Positions 9,665 to 18,262 of a DNA stretch of 64,000 nucleotides are shown here, in pieces; the stretch's first letter is position 1, and every line of letters begins with the position of its first letter. The translations under genes were made by a program, and so were the position numbers. The notes under the pieces were generated by a model. The model saw nothing but the letters and a program-made list of their open reading frames with translations, ran no database searches and was not told the DNA's origin. The stretch lies in contig NZ_CAAHFG010000001.1 of NCBI RefSeq assembly GCF_900890425.1, positions 1,054,001 through 1,118,000 of the forward strand, written 5' to 3'. This DNA comes from Pontiella desulfatans. GTDB taxonomy: Bacteria; Verrucomicrobiota; Kiritimatiellia; Kiritimatiellales; Pontiellaceae.

Positions 9665-10644
9665 CAAGCCTTCTTCCGTTTCGGTGCGGAACCGAATAGA
9701 CCGCGCACCATGGCATACACTGTATCGAAACAACCCATCGAGCGCAACATGCCGCCAACGCCATGGTTCAGCAGCGAATATTGGAGGCGGTATAGTTTGC
9801 GATGGATCTTCCTGGAGGGTTCGAGGTTGCCCGGCAGTTGCACCGGTGCGTCGTTCAATAGCTGTTTGGGATAGGTCCATCCGAGACCGCAATGGGTGCC
9901 GGAACCATCCATCCCGCTGTTGATGCTCAAGGCCTTGTTCGGGTAGATCGCATATTTGTCCTCCAGAAACATATGGAGGTTGATGCGCGCATCGTTGTGC
10001 AGAACGCCTTCAAGATAGTTCTTGCGTGACGAGAGGATCGGGCGGTTGCGGCAATAGGCTTTCCACACGGTCGGGTCGTCCAGCCGCTTACGTTCCATTT
10101 CCGTGGCTTCGAGGAGATCCTCCCAGCGATCCTTCCACATCGCAAAGCCCCATGGGGAGAACGAGCGCCAGAGGAAAACATCGTGTGGATAGTTGGCCGG
10201 CGGCTTGTATTGCGGATGGGTGTGGGCGCAGATGCAGAACACCCGCTCGTCATTCCGGTAGGTTTGCAGCCCTTGGTTCAGGAACTCCAGGTAGTGCGGG
10301 GAGCAGACAATATCGTCCTCCATGCGGATAAGGCTGGCGTGTTCCGAGAAAACCCATGCAATGGCGTCCATGGCCGACGCCCGCATGCCCCAGTTTTCTT
10401 CGCGAAAGCGGGTGCGGACTTCCTTGAAGCCCTCGATGCCCAGGATGTATGTACGGATCTCCCTGATGATTCTCTTGCGGTCTTCATCCTTCGCACCGTC
10501 GGAAACGATATATAGCACGGTTTGGCTGGCTTCCTTGTTCAAAAGGAGAGCTTCGATGCAACGTTGCAGATGCTCCTTGCGGTCGTAGACCGAAATGAGG
10601 ATGGGCGCGATTCCGTTTGGGTTCATGGATGCGGCGGGGTTCAT
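9664..10644 (-). CDS. GT-A fold glycosyltransferase (GT2/GNT-I-like)
   Basis: 326 residues starting MNPAASMNPNGIAPILISVYDR. The N-terminal sheet (APILISVYDRKEHLQRCIEAL) and the acidic metal motif EDD at residues 109-111 (IRMEDDIVCSPHYLEF) mark a GT-A glycosyltransferase of the kind that includes GNT-I-like and family 2 enzymes. The C-terminal part has WGFAMWKDRWEDL, which resembles the acceptor-side region of GNT-I-like proteins. Its ATG overlaps the upstream stop (ATGA) and its stop overlaps the DegT start. It presumably adds one residue of the glycan built by this cluster; sugar specificity is unknown. Confidence 0.75.
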   Translation of the reverse strand: MNPAASMNPNGIAPILISVYDRKEHLQRCIEALLLNKEASQTVLYIVSDGAKDEDRKRIIREIRTYILGIEGFKEVRTRFREENWGMRASAMDAIAWVFSEHASLIRMEDDIVCSPHYLEFLNQGLQTYRNDERVFCICAHTHPQYKPPANYPHDVFLWRSFSPWGFAMWKDRWEDLLEATEMERKRLDDPTVWKAYCRNRPILSSRKNYLEGVLHNDARINLHMFLEDKYAIYPNKALSINSGMDGSGTHCGLGWTYPKQLLNDAPVQLPGNLEPSRKIHRKLYRLQYSLLNHGVGGMLRSMGCFDTVYAMVRGLFGSAPKRKKA

Positions 10645-11456
10645 GCTTTCCTGCAAACGGCTTCTACATTTTCCTTGAGACAGGGATGAAGGTTGTTGAA
10701 GAGGGAATAGAGTCGCTGGGCGGGTGAGTTGTAGTGGGCTGGAGGATAGGATGCTGTACGGAGTTTTATGCAGGAACCGCCGCAATGCGCAATCAGCATC
10801 GCAAGATCCGTGCGGGTATATTCCCTCCAGTGCGGCGAGACCTCGGCCCCCGGTTTTTCCCCGTCCACATCGATGAAGGACTGCATGGAGGGGTAGGGGT
10901 TCTGTCCCGCCATGGCAGCAAGCCGCCGATAGAGGCTTGCCGCGTTCGGTACTGTGACCAATAGGCGGCCCTGCGGCGAAAGCTGTTCGGAGAAGATTTG
11001 TCGGAAGACGGGGATCGGGCTGAAGTTCCAATGTTCGATGCATTGGCAACATTCGATCACCTCGAACGTCCCGTCGACAGGTAGGGGTTGTTCGGCGGCC
11101 TTGGCAAAGTCGAAGGCAACCGTTTCCAAGCCTTGGGCTTCATAAAAGCCGGCCATGGTTCCGGTCAGCAAGGCAGGATGGTCGAGCAGGGTCCCTTTGA
11201 TGCCCGTCAGCCGGTTGAGGATGACCAAGGCGATTCCCGGCCAACCACCCATCGAGAGCATTTTCCCTTCCCCAAAGCCTTCTTTCTCTATGATTCCGAG
11301 CTGGATGGCGATTTGCGATGAGATGCGTGCGCGGTGCTGGACAAGGTATTTGCGGATGTCGCTTTCGCCATAGTCCGACGCAAGGTGGGCGATATCCTTT
11401 AGGAACCGGTCGTATTCCCCGGCGACTTCTTTCAAATGTTGGCTTGTGGGCTTCAT
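10641..11456 (-). CDS. Methyltransferase-like protein of the glycan cluster
   Basis: 271 residues with a class I methyltransferase-like core: KMLSMGGWPG replaces the usual glycine-rich SAM motif, followed by FEVIECCQCIEHWNFSPIPVFRQI and LSPQGRLLVTVPNAASLYRR, which are typical late motifs of methyltransferase type 11/23 proteins. The altered motif I could mean a changed cofactor mode or a diverged enzyme. The gene sits 33 bases after the GT4 gene and its stop overlaps the start of the following glycosyltransferase. Likely modifies a glycan residue or the lipid-linked intermediate. Confidence 0.65.
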   Translation of the reverse strand: MKPTSQHLKEVAGEYDRFLKDIAHLASDYGESDIRKYLVQHRARISSQIAIQLGIIEKEGFGEGKMLSMGGWPGIALVILNRLTGIKGTLLDHPALLTGTMAGFYEAQGLETVAFDFAKAAEQPLPVDGTFEVIECCQCIEHWNFSPIPVFRQIFSEQLSPQGRLLVTVPNAASLYRRLAAMAGQNPYPSMQSFIDVDGEKPGAEVSPHWREYTRTDLAMLIAHCGGSCIKLRTASYPPAHYNSPAQRLYSLFNNLHPCLKENVEAVCRKA

Positions 11457-11489
11457 CCTACAGGGCTTTCTCCAAGCAATACATGATGG

Positions 11490-12662
11490 CTACGCCGGTG
11501 TGCCATGGCAACCGATTTTTTGGTCGGCGATTTCCCCATAGAGCATCATCCAGTGTTGCCCGAGACCTTCGAGGGTGAACAAGTCCATCCAATCCGTTGG
11601 GGCATCGCCGGTGCGCGGGTGCGCCGCGGAAAGGGCTTTTGCCCACGCCTCTTCATGGAGTTCGGCGGTGGTCAATAGTGCTGAGGGAATATATTCCGCT
11701 GCGCCGACATAGGGCGACAATATGCAATGCAGGCCGAAGCGGGCGGCCTCGATTACGGCCACGCTGAAGCTATCGTCGGTCGAGGGCAGCACAAAGACGT
11801 CCGAAGCGGAGAGCCACTTGCGCTTGGCTTCGTTGTCGGCGTAGCCCGGAAAGCGGATGCTCTCTTTGACCCCAAGGTCATCGACGAGATCGAAAAGCTT
11901 TTTTCCGTATTCGGGATCGTAGGGGCCGGCGATAACCAGCATGGAACCGTCGGTTTTTCGCGTTGAAGCCGCCCATGCATTGATCAGCATTTCCGGGGAC
12001 TTGTCCGGCGAAACCCGGGCGAGGTAGAGGTAGACCGGAACATCGATTGGAAGGTCGAGCTGCTTGCGGGCGTCACTCCTCTCAAGCATGGGAAGCAGTT
12101 TGGAGACATCGACCGCATTCGGTATTTTTTCAATGCGCTTGGCAAATTTCAGCGCCCGCATGGAATCGGTCTTTTCCCACTCGGAGCAGACATGCATCAG
12201 CGCGGCTCCTTTTATGTTCGGCATTTCCATGGTTGGGAACAGGATTTTCTTCAGGGGGCGCAGGTGTTCGAAGTCATATTTCCCCAGGTGCCCGCGAACG
12301 GTGATGACGTAGGGCACCTTGCGAATCTTGGCGATTGTTGCGCCGATGAAGGTGGTGAAGTTCCAATGGCCATTCAGGTGGATTACGTCGAACTCTCGGG
12401 CCCGTTTGAACAGCATGCCAAGGGCCTTCACGTTCAGGCCAAGCACACTCGGCCCCCAAAGGCGGGATGCCACGACCTCTATGCCATCCAAACCAAACTG
12501 TTCCGGTGTAAGCGGATATTTTTTGCTGAATCCGGCAAAGATCGTCACGCCGGTGCCCTGGCCATGCAATGCCTTGGCATGCACCGCCAGCGAGCGCGGC
12601 GCGCCGCCGGCATAGCCCGACAGCGATCCGCCCACCAATGCAATGTTCAGTCCCTTGCTCAT
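11490..12662 (-). CDS. Glycosyltransferase family 4 (GT-B fold)
   Basis: 390 residues with the GT-B/GT4 layout: N-terminal acceptor domain with the Gly-rich loop GGSLSGYAGGAPRSL, the linker at MRALKFAKRIEKIPNAVDVSKL, and a C-terminal nucleotide-sugar domain with YLARVSPDKSPEMLI and the EX7E-like DDSFSVAVIEAARFG. Retaining transferase using an NDP-sugar in the cytoplasm. Its start codon overlaps the upstream GT61 stop (TAATG). One of four transferases in the run; donor sugar not predictable here. Confidence 0.85.
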   Translation of the reverse strand: MSKGLNIALVGGSLSGYAGGAPRSLAVHAKALHGQGTGVTIFAGFSKKYPLTPEQFGLDGIEVVASRLWGPSVLGLNVKALGMLFKRAREFDVIHLNGHWNFTTFIGATIAKIRKVPYVITVRGHLGKYDFEHLRPLKKILFPTMEMPNIKGAALMHVCSEWEKTDSMRALKFAKRIEKIPNAVDVSKLLPMLERSDARKQLDLPIDVPVYLYLARVSPDKSPEMLINAWAASTRKTDGSMLVIAGPYDPEYGKKLFDLVDDLGVKESIRFPGYADNEAKRKWLSASDVFVLPSTDDSFSVAVIEAARFGLHCILSPYVGAAEYIPSALLTTAELHEEAWAKALSAAHPRTGDAPTDWMDLFTLEGLGQHWMMLYGEIADQKIGCHGTPA

Positions 12663-13810
12663 TAAAGTTCCGATAGTGCCTTATTCAGCGAAGCAACGTC
12701 CACCTTGATGTTCGCCCAAACGTGATGGGCGTCGATTTGCCTGTGCAACATGCGTTCGCCGCCCTGGCCGACGAGGGCGGTGTGGTGCAGGCCGCGGACG
12801 GCCGCGAGTTGCTTGAAGCAGGGGTTGAGGTAGTAGGGGGAGAACAGCTCGATCACCTTTGCTCCCGACGGGCAGAATGCGAGGTTGGTGAGTTCCGCGC
12901 CGTGGGGCGATACGATTACCGAAGCTGAAGCGAACAGCTTCATTTGCTCCGCTACGGTCAATTTTCCGGGATGCACGGTTTCGAAACCATATTTTTCCAG
13001 CAGGGGCAGGATTTCGTTTTCATTCAGGATCCGCCGGCGCCGGGCCCCGGAACGCGAAATGTAGAGTCGTCGCCCTTCGCCGGAGGTCGGCGGCATAAAG
13101 CTACGCACAAAGTCCAGGCCTTCTGGCGACGGGAGACCGGGGAGGCCTGCGAAGGATGGAACGAACAACTCCTTCGCCTCGATGTGGCATTCAGGGGAGG
13201 CCTCAACTATCTTTTCTTGAGGAATGCCCAGCATGCCGAGCCATTCGAGGTGGAAGCGGCTTTGGTTGTCGATGTAGTAGCCGTCGATTTCGTTCGCCAT
13301 TCCCTGCAGCAGGCTAAGGCGCGGGACGGAGTCGAGCGTCCAATGGAAGTAGTTGTCGCTACCCGGCGATGTAATCACGGCAAGTCGGCCTTCGAAGTGT
13401 TCGGGGTCCGGCACCCGGCGTTCGCTGAGCAGGTGGTGGTGTTCCTGTTTACGGTGGAAGTCGATGGTGGATTCCGAAAGGATCGCATTTTGCGGGGAGA
13501 TCACCGTGCCGTCACCCAGCACACGTCCATGGGGCAGGCGCAGTACGAAGGTTTCGGGAAACTCCACGCGTTTGTCCTTTCCGAGCAGGGGACGGGCATT
13601 CTCCGGCTCAACGATGGTTGGCGGAAGAGAGAACGCGATGGCCTCGGAGCGCTTTTGATACGATCCATGGCCATCGCGGCAGCTGATAATGGATGCTGGT
13701 GCGGGGTGGGAATGGCGAAAGCCGTTGCGCAATGCATTCCATTGCATCCGCCCTTCGGACAGGGTTCGAAAGAGCGTTGAGCCAACCTTGTATTTCCCAA
13801 GATAGCTCAT
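12662..13810 (-). CDS. GT61-family (DUF563) glycosyltransferase
   Basis: 382 residues matching the DUF563/GT61 pattern: RLYISRSGARRRRILNENE, then FETVHPGKLTVAEQMKLFASASVIVSPHGAELTNLAF with the family-typical SPHGAxLxN, followed by AKVIELFSPYY. Bacterial GT61 proteins act in capsule, LPS or exopolysaccharide assembly. I start at the ATG giving MSYLGKYKV, which overlaps the upstream stop (ATGA); the much longer open frame upstream is Arg/Pro-rich shadow of the GT4 gene. Stop overlaps the next start. Confidence 0.85.
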   Translation of the reverse strand: MSYLGKYKVGSTLFRTLSEGRMQWNALRNGFRHSHPAPASIISCRDGHGSYQKRSEAIAFSLPPTIVEPENARPLLGKDKRVEFPETFVLRLPHGRVLGDGTVISPQNAILSESTIDFHRKQEHHHLLSERRVPDPEHFEGRLAVITSPGSDNYFHWTLDSVPRLSLLQGMANEIDGYYIDNQSRFHLEWLGMLGIPQEKIVEASPECHIEAKELFVPSFAGLPGLPSPEGLDFVRSFMPPTSGEGRRLYISRSGARRRRILNENEILPLLEKYGFETVHPGKLTVAEQMKLFASASVIVSPHGAELTNLAFCPSGAKVIELFSPYYLNPCFKQLAAVRGLHHTALVGQGGERMLHRQIDAHHVWANIKVDVASLNKALSEL

Positions 13811-15030
13811 GCCCCTCCGGTTCCTTCCTGAACATGTCGCAAAATCGGGTCTATGGTTTTTTTTGCGCAGGTTTCGTAGTTGCAGATGCGCTTGCTGAGT
13901 TCCAAGGCTGCTGCTCCAAACTGCATGCGTTTGGCTGGAGATGCAGCGAGTTGCTTTAGCTTGTCGCAAAAGATCTCCGGTTGTTCCGGAGGGAAGAGAT
14001 AGCCGTTGGTTTGGTTGTCGATGAATTCGGCGATGCCTTCGAGCTGGACGGCGAGGATGGGTTTGCCGCAGGCCATTTCGTGGTTGAGGGTGTCGGTCAT
14101 GTGGAAATGGTCGGTTTCCTGCCCGATGCGCATGACCAGGCCGATGTCGGAGGAGGCGAGGGCTTGGTTGAGCGCCTTTTCCGAGGGGAGCCAACCGGTA
14201 AACACGATCCGGTCGGATAGGTGGAGCTGTTCGGCGAGTTTTTTGAGGTGGGCCATTTCGGGGCCGTCGCCGATCAGTAGATATTTCAGGTTGGGCAGAT
14301 CGTCTCTCAGTTCGGCCATCCGCCTCAGGATCCAATCGTTGCCTTTGTTGGGGTGCAGGATGCCGTGGTGGCTCAAAACGAGGTCGTCATCGCTGAAGCC
14401 AAACTTGTTGCGGGTGGTCTTCCGGGTTTCATCGTCGACCGGATGGAACTTCGAATGGTCGCAGGGATTGGGGACAACGTGGATACGGTCGGCCTGCACG
14501 CCGCGTTCAACCAAAAACTTTTTGGCGAATTCAACATGCGTATAGACCACGGGCAGCTTTTGCCAGCTCTTGCAGTCCATCCGCTCCACCCAGTTGCGTA
14601 GCCCGTGCAGGCCGGGCTTTCCCTCCGTATAAATCCGGGCGAAAAAGTCCATCACCATGACGCCGATGTTCGGGCCGTAGAATTTCCGGAGAATCATCGT
14701 GCCGAGCGGCAGGGTTTCCTCCCAATAGATAAAGTCGATGCCCATTTTCCTGCATCGCCGCCCGATGCCCGGGAGGGCGAGGTAGAAGCGGAGGGTTTTC
14801 GTCCACTTGTGCTTCGGGTTGGAGCGGTCGAACGTCCAGGGCAACAGATGCATGTGCAGTTTGCCCCGTAGCTTCTCGTTTTCGGGTTCCGACGATTCGG
14901 GGCCAATGAAGTGGACTTCGGCAACAGGCGAAAGCTGGTCCACCATGGCCGGAACGGCGTGGCCGCCGCAGCAGGTCCAGCCTTCCAGCCCATAGCGGTG
15001 GATGAAGGCGATTTTTTTCTCCTGCCTCAT
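13807..15030 (-). CDS. Glycosyltransferase family 4 (GT-B fold)
   Basis: 407 residues starting MRQEKKIAFIHRYGLEG. The C-terminal domain shows VVPNPCDHSKFHPVDDETR, LSHHGILHPNKGNDWILRR and LLIGDGPEMAHLKKLAEQL, then DIGLVMRIGQETDHFHMTDTLNHEMACGKPILA in the position of the GT4 donor site. The N-terminal domain has YGLEGWTCCGGHAVPAMVDQL. Its ATG overlaps the recO stop (ATGA), so translation of this glycan gene appears tied to a DNA repair gene. Specificity unknown. Confidence 0.82.
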   Translation of the reverse strand: MRQEKKIAFIHRYGLEGWTCCGGHAVPAMVDQLSPVAEVHFIGPESSEPENEKLRGKLHMHLLPWTFDRSNPKHKWTKTLRFYLALPGIGRRCRKMGIDFIYWEETLPLGTMILRKFYGPNIGVMVMDFFARIYTEGKPGLHGLRNWVERMDCKSWQKLPVVYTHVEFAKKFLVERGVQADRIHVVPNPCDHSKFHPVDDETRKTTRNKFGFSDDDLVLSHHGILHPNKGNDWILRRMAELRDDLPNLKYLLIGDGPEMAHLKKLAEQLHLSDRIVFTGWLPSEKALNQALASSDIGLVMRIGQETDHFHMTDTLNHEMACGKPILAVQLEGIAEFIDNQTNGYLFPPEQPEIFCDKLKQLAASPAKRMQFGAAALELSKRICNYETCAKKTIDPILRHVQEGTGGA

Positions 15031-15770
15031 GCGGCCAGCACCACGGCGTTGCGGTGTTCGGGGTTGAGATTGAAGTGGTACATCATGAAGGTGCCGGCAA
15101 TGGCGTTGAGCTGGGTGAGTTGCCGCCCGGCCAACTGGGTGTTGACAACGGCGTCCGGATGGGCGGCCCTTTGCCAGGCGCGCAGGATGGCGAGCACGTC
15201 GGGCGGGATTTCCAGGGTGGGGAGCTTGTGTTCCTTGGCGCACCGGGCGCAGGCCACGCCGCCTTGCGATGCACAGAAGCGCAACTCCTTATCCGAGGAG
15301 CAGAGCACGCAGTGGCCAAGGTTCGGGCTGTGCCCGTGGTGGGTGCAGAAGTGGAGTTCCGCCCACAGCAGGAACTGGGGCCGCCTACCGTAGGTTCCGG
15401 CTAGGTCGAGCAGCTCCTCGAAGAGTTCGAACTGTTCGGGGTGTGGCGCATCTTCCGGGGTGGAGCGGTTGAAGAGGGCGGAAAGATACGATGCCGTCTG
15501 CATGGCCCGCCAGTCGTTGCGGAAGGCTTCCCGGCGGTGGATCAGGGCGCATTCCTTTCCGGTGTGCAGGGAATGGGTGCGGTTGCCGTAATAGAGCAGT
15601 TCGCTGGTGCTGAACAATTCGTATTCCCCCAGGAACGGGCTCTTCGGGCGCAACGCCCCCTTCAGCAACGTCGATATTTTCCCGTGGTGGCGCGTTAGCC
15701 AGTGCACAATCCGCGAGGTGCTGGAGTAGGGGTAGATGGCGAGGGGGATGGCTGTTGCCCGGACGATCAT
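15027..15770 (-). CDS. recO: DNA repair protein RecO
   Basis: 247 residues, standard RecO length. The N-terminal OB-fold begins IVRATAIPLAIYPYSSTSRIVHWLTRHHGKISTLLKGALRPKS, and the C-terminal part carries two CxxC pairs (CVLC and CARC) forming the zinc site. RecO loads RecA with RecF/RecR on SSB-coated DNA. The gene directly abuts mgtE (its ATG touches the mgtE stop) and overlaps the downstream GT4 start, an unusual setting inside a glycan run. Confidence 0.92.
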   Translation of the reverse strand: MIVRATAIPLAIYPYSSTSRIVHWLTRHHGKISTLLKGALRPKSPFLGEYELFSTSELLYYGNRTHSLHTGKECALIHRREAFRNDWRAMQTASYLSALFNRSTPEDAPHPEQFELFEELLDLAGTYGRRPQFLLWAELHFCTHHGHSPNLGHCVLCSSDKELRFCASQGGVACARCAKEHKLPTLEIPPDVLAILRAWQRAAHPDAVVNTQLAGRQLTQLNAIAGTFMMYHFNLNPEHRNAVVLAA

Positions 15771-17144
15771 TCAACCTCCGAGCAGGTTTGAGCGCAACGC
15801 GATTAGGGTGACCGTTACGCCATAGTAAATCAGTAGGGCGAGAATATCGATCGATGCCGTCACGAAGGGGCCGGATGCAACGGCCGGGTCGGCGTTGGCG
15901 CGGTTGAGCAGCAAGGGCGCAAAGGCACCGAATACGGCGGCGAACATCATGGCGCTGAAGAGGGAAACGCCGACGGTGAAGGCGAGGAAGATGGCCGGAA
16001 TTTCACTGGAGCTTCCAACCATGAAATGCGACCAAACTCCGATGATCATCCCGCAAATCAATCCCATCAAGGCTCCTGTGGCCAGTTCCCTGCCGAGGAG
16101 TTTGAAGAGTTCCTGGTCGGAAAACGAACCAACCGCCAGGCCGCGAATGATCAGCGTGGAGGACTGGATCCCCGTATTGCCGCCCATGGCCATGATGATC
16201 GGGACAAAAAAACTGAGCGCCACAATATGGTGGTCGATGAAGCGCTTGAGAATGACGCTGCTGACGAACCCCGCAAAAAGGGTGATCATCAACCAGGGAA
16301 GACGGGTCTTGACGGCATGCAGCGGGGAGGAATAGTCGAGTTCCGAATCGTCGGAACCGGCCAGTTTGAAAATGTCTTCCGAGGCCTCTTCCTCGATGAC
16401 GTCCATGATGTCGTCCATCGTAATCCGGCCGACCAGCTTGTTTTGCCAATCAAGAACCGGCAACGAGCTGAGGTCGTATTTGGTGGCCAGGCGAGCCACT
16501 TCTTCCTGGTCGGCATCGGTATGGACGGAAATGGTTTCCTTGTCGGCCAGTACGTCCAGGGTCTGATTCCGGTTGGCTTGCTTGAGCAGCTCCCAGAGCT
16601 GGATCCAGCCCGTCAAGCGCCCCTCTGCGTCAACGACGTAGAGATAGTAGAACGGCTCATCCAGATCAAGTGAACCGATGTAGTCGATTGATTCGCCGGC
16701 GGTCATGTTGGCGCTCGCGGCGACAAAGTCGGGGGTCATGATACCGCCGGCGGTGTCTTCGTGGTATTGCAGGAGTTCGCGGACTTCTTCGGAATCCTCC
16801 GACTCCATCAGGTCAAGAATCTCTTTGCTGCGCTCTTCCAACTCACCCAAGACGTCGGCGGCATCGTCCGGTGCCATCTCTTCGACGATGTCCGAGATTT
16901 CCTCGTCGGAAAGATCTTCCAGGATGTCGGCTTCGGTCTGGTCATCCAGCTCGGCGAGTACGTCCGGCTTGATCTCGTCTTCGATTAACTCGAACAGCTT
17001 GGTGTGTACGCTGCCCGAGGCGTGGTTTATGATTTCCGCAATATCGGCCGGGTGCAATTCCTCGAAGAACTTTGGGATCTGTTCCCAAAGCTCGCCTTTG
17101 ATGCAGAAATTAATCCGCTCCTTGATCCGGTTGATGTCCGACAT
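15771..17144 (-). CDS. mgtE: Magnesium transporter MgtE
   Basis: 457 residues with the MgtE order: acidic N-domain of helical repeats (ELHPADIAEIINHAS, LADLDDQTEADILEDL-like), a CBS pair at about 130-255 (ASANMTAGESIDYIGSLD; LPVLDWQNKLVGRITMDDIMDVI), a plug helix, and five membrane segments from about 280. The pore segment PIIMAMGGNTGIQSSTLIIRG matches the MgtE signature. Cytoplasmic Mg normally gates the channel through the N and CBS domains. There is no leader long enough for a Mg riboswitch: only 19 bases separate it from the upstream isomerase gene. Confidence 0.95.
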   Translation of the reverse strand: MSDINRIKERINFCIKGELWEQIPKFFEELHPADIAEIINHASGSVHTKLFELIEDEIKPDVLAELDDQTEADILEDLSDEEISDIVEEMAPDDAADVLGELEERSKEILDLMESEDSEEVRELLQYHEDTAGGIMTPDFVAASANMTAGESIDYIGSLDLDEPFYYLYVVDAEGRLTGWIQLWELLKQANRNQTLDVLADKETISVHTDADQEEVARLATKYDLSSLPVLDWQNKLVGRITMDDIMDVIEEEASEDIFKLAGSDDSELDYSSPLHAVKTRLPWLMITLFAGFVSSVILKRFIDHHIVALSFFVPIIMAMGGNTGIQSSTLIIRGLAVGSFSDQELFKLLGRELATGALMGLICGMIIGVWSHFMVGSSSEIPAIFLAFTVGVSLFSAMMFAAVFGAFAPLLLNRANADPAVASGPFVTASIDILALLIYYGVTVTLIALRSNLLGG

Positions 17145-17163
17145 GGGGAATCCAATTACCTGG

Positions 17164-18183
17164 TTATTTCCCGGCGCTGACCAGTTCGACTTCGAAGATC
17201 AGCCAGGCGTTTGGCGGGATGACCCCGCCCGCGCCGCGCGCGCCGTAGCCGAGGTTCGGGGGAATCACGAGTGTGCGTTTTCCACCTTCCTTCATCAGCA
17301 TGATGCCTTCGTCCCAGCCCGGAATAACACGGCCCGCGCCAACGGGGAACTGGATGGGGTCGCCACGCTCCACGGAGCTATCGAACACCTCGCCGGTCAA
17401 GAGTTTGCCGGTGTAGTGGACGCTGACCGTGGTCCCTTTTTCCGGGGATGCCCCTTCGCCGGCTTTTTCGATGGTGTACATCAGGCCGGAAGCGGTCTTT
17501 TCGACGTTCGGGAACATTTCCTTGATCTTGGCTTCCTGTTCGGCGGCGGCCTTGGTGGCTTTTTCCTTTTTGATTTTTTCAAAATTGGCCAGCAGGTTGT
17601 CGAAGGTGGCCTGGTCGGATTTGAAGGCCATGGCTTTTTCACCCACACGGAGAATGGTCAGTTTCTTGATCTTGTCGCCTTTGGCGATGGCATCGACCAC
17701 ATCCTGTCCCTTGACCACGTGCCCGAAGACCGTGTGCTTGCCATCGAGCCAAGGTGTTTCCTTGTGGGTAATGAAAAACTGGCTGCCGTTGGTACCCGGG
17801 CCGGCGTTCGCCATGCTCAGGATGCCCGGGCCCGTGTGTTTCAGGGAGGAGTCGATCTCGTCCGGGAACTTGTAGCCGGGGCCACTGCGACCGCTGCCTT
17901 CGGGGCAACCGCCCTGGATCATGAAGTCGGGGATGACCCGGTGGAAAACGAGTCCGTCGTAGTACGGTTCCCCGGCGGCCTTTTTGTCGTTCTTCATTGT
18001 GCCTTCGGCCAAACCAACAAAGTTGGCGACGGTGAGCGGGGTCTTTTCGAATTCAAGCATGCAGAGGATTTCGCCTTTCGAAGTGTCGAACTTGGCGTAG
18101 AGGCCAGGCTGCTTGGGCGCGTTTTCTGCGCCGGCAAAGGATGCCGCGGCGATGGCGGTTGCGAGGATGAAAGATTTTTTCAT
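17164..18183 (-). CDS. Secreted cyclophilin-FKBP fusion peptidyl-prolyl isomerase
   Basis: 339 residues. A signal peptide ([18 protein letters not shown], cleavage about residue 19) is followed by a cyclophilin domain at about 28-175 ([40 protein letters not shown]), a Lys/Glu-rich helical linker at about 180-225, and an FKBP domain at about 240-337 ([41 protein letters not shown]). Both isomerase types in one exported chain should act on proteins in the periplasm. It is the probable first gene of the mgtE-recO-glycan run, 19 bases before mgtE. Confidence 0.9.
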   Translation of the reverse strand: MKKSFILATAIAAASFAGAENAPKQPGLYAKFDTSKGEILCMLEFEKTPLTVANFVGLAEGTMKNDKKAAGEPYYDGLVFHRVIPDFMIQGGCPEGSGRSGPGYKFPDEIDSSLKHTGPGILSMANAGPGTNGSQFFITHKETPWLDGKHTVFGHVVKGQDVVDAIAKGDKIKKLTILRVGEKAMAFKSDQATFDNLLANFEKIKKEKATKAAAEQEAKIKEMFPNVEKTASGLMYTIEKAGEGASPEKGTTVSVHYTGKLLTGEVFDSSVERGDPIQFPVGAGRVIPGWDEGIMLMKEGGKRTLVIPPNLGYGARGAGGVIPPNAWLIFEVELVSAGK

Positions 18184-18262
18184 GGTTACCTTCTTGGTTG
18201 AGTATGTGAAATTAGGGGAAACGTACTGTAATCAGCGTGCATGTTGAAGTCTGGAATTGCCT

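Noticed and set aside
9664-11052. N-terminal extensions of the glycosyltransferase and aminotransferase frames in the glycan run
   Set aside because: Extensions run through upstream genes in another frame; overlapping ATGA or TGATG starts and motif positions fix shorter proteins.
17145-17163. Mg riboswitch (ykoK/M-box) upstream of mgtE
   Set aside because: Only 19 bases separate mgtE from the previous gene; no leader can fit.
16705-18201. 498-codon plus-strand frame opposite mgtE and the isomerase
   Set aside because: Antisense to two genes with intact catalytic motifs; no ribosome site.
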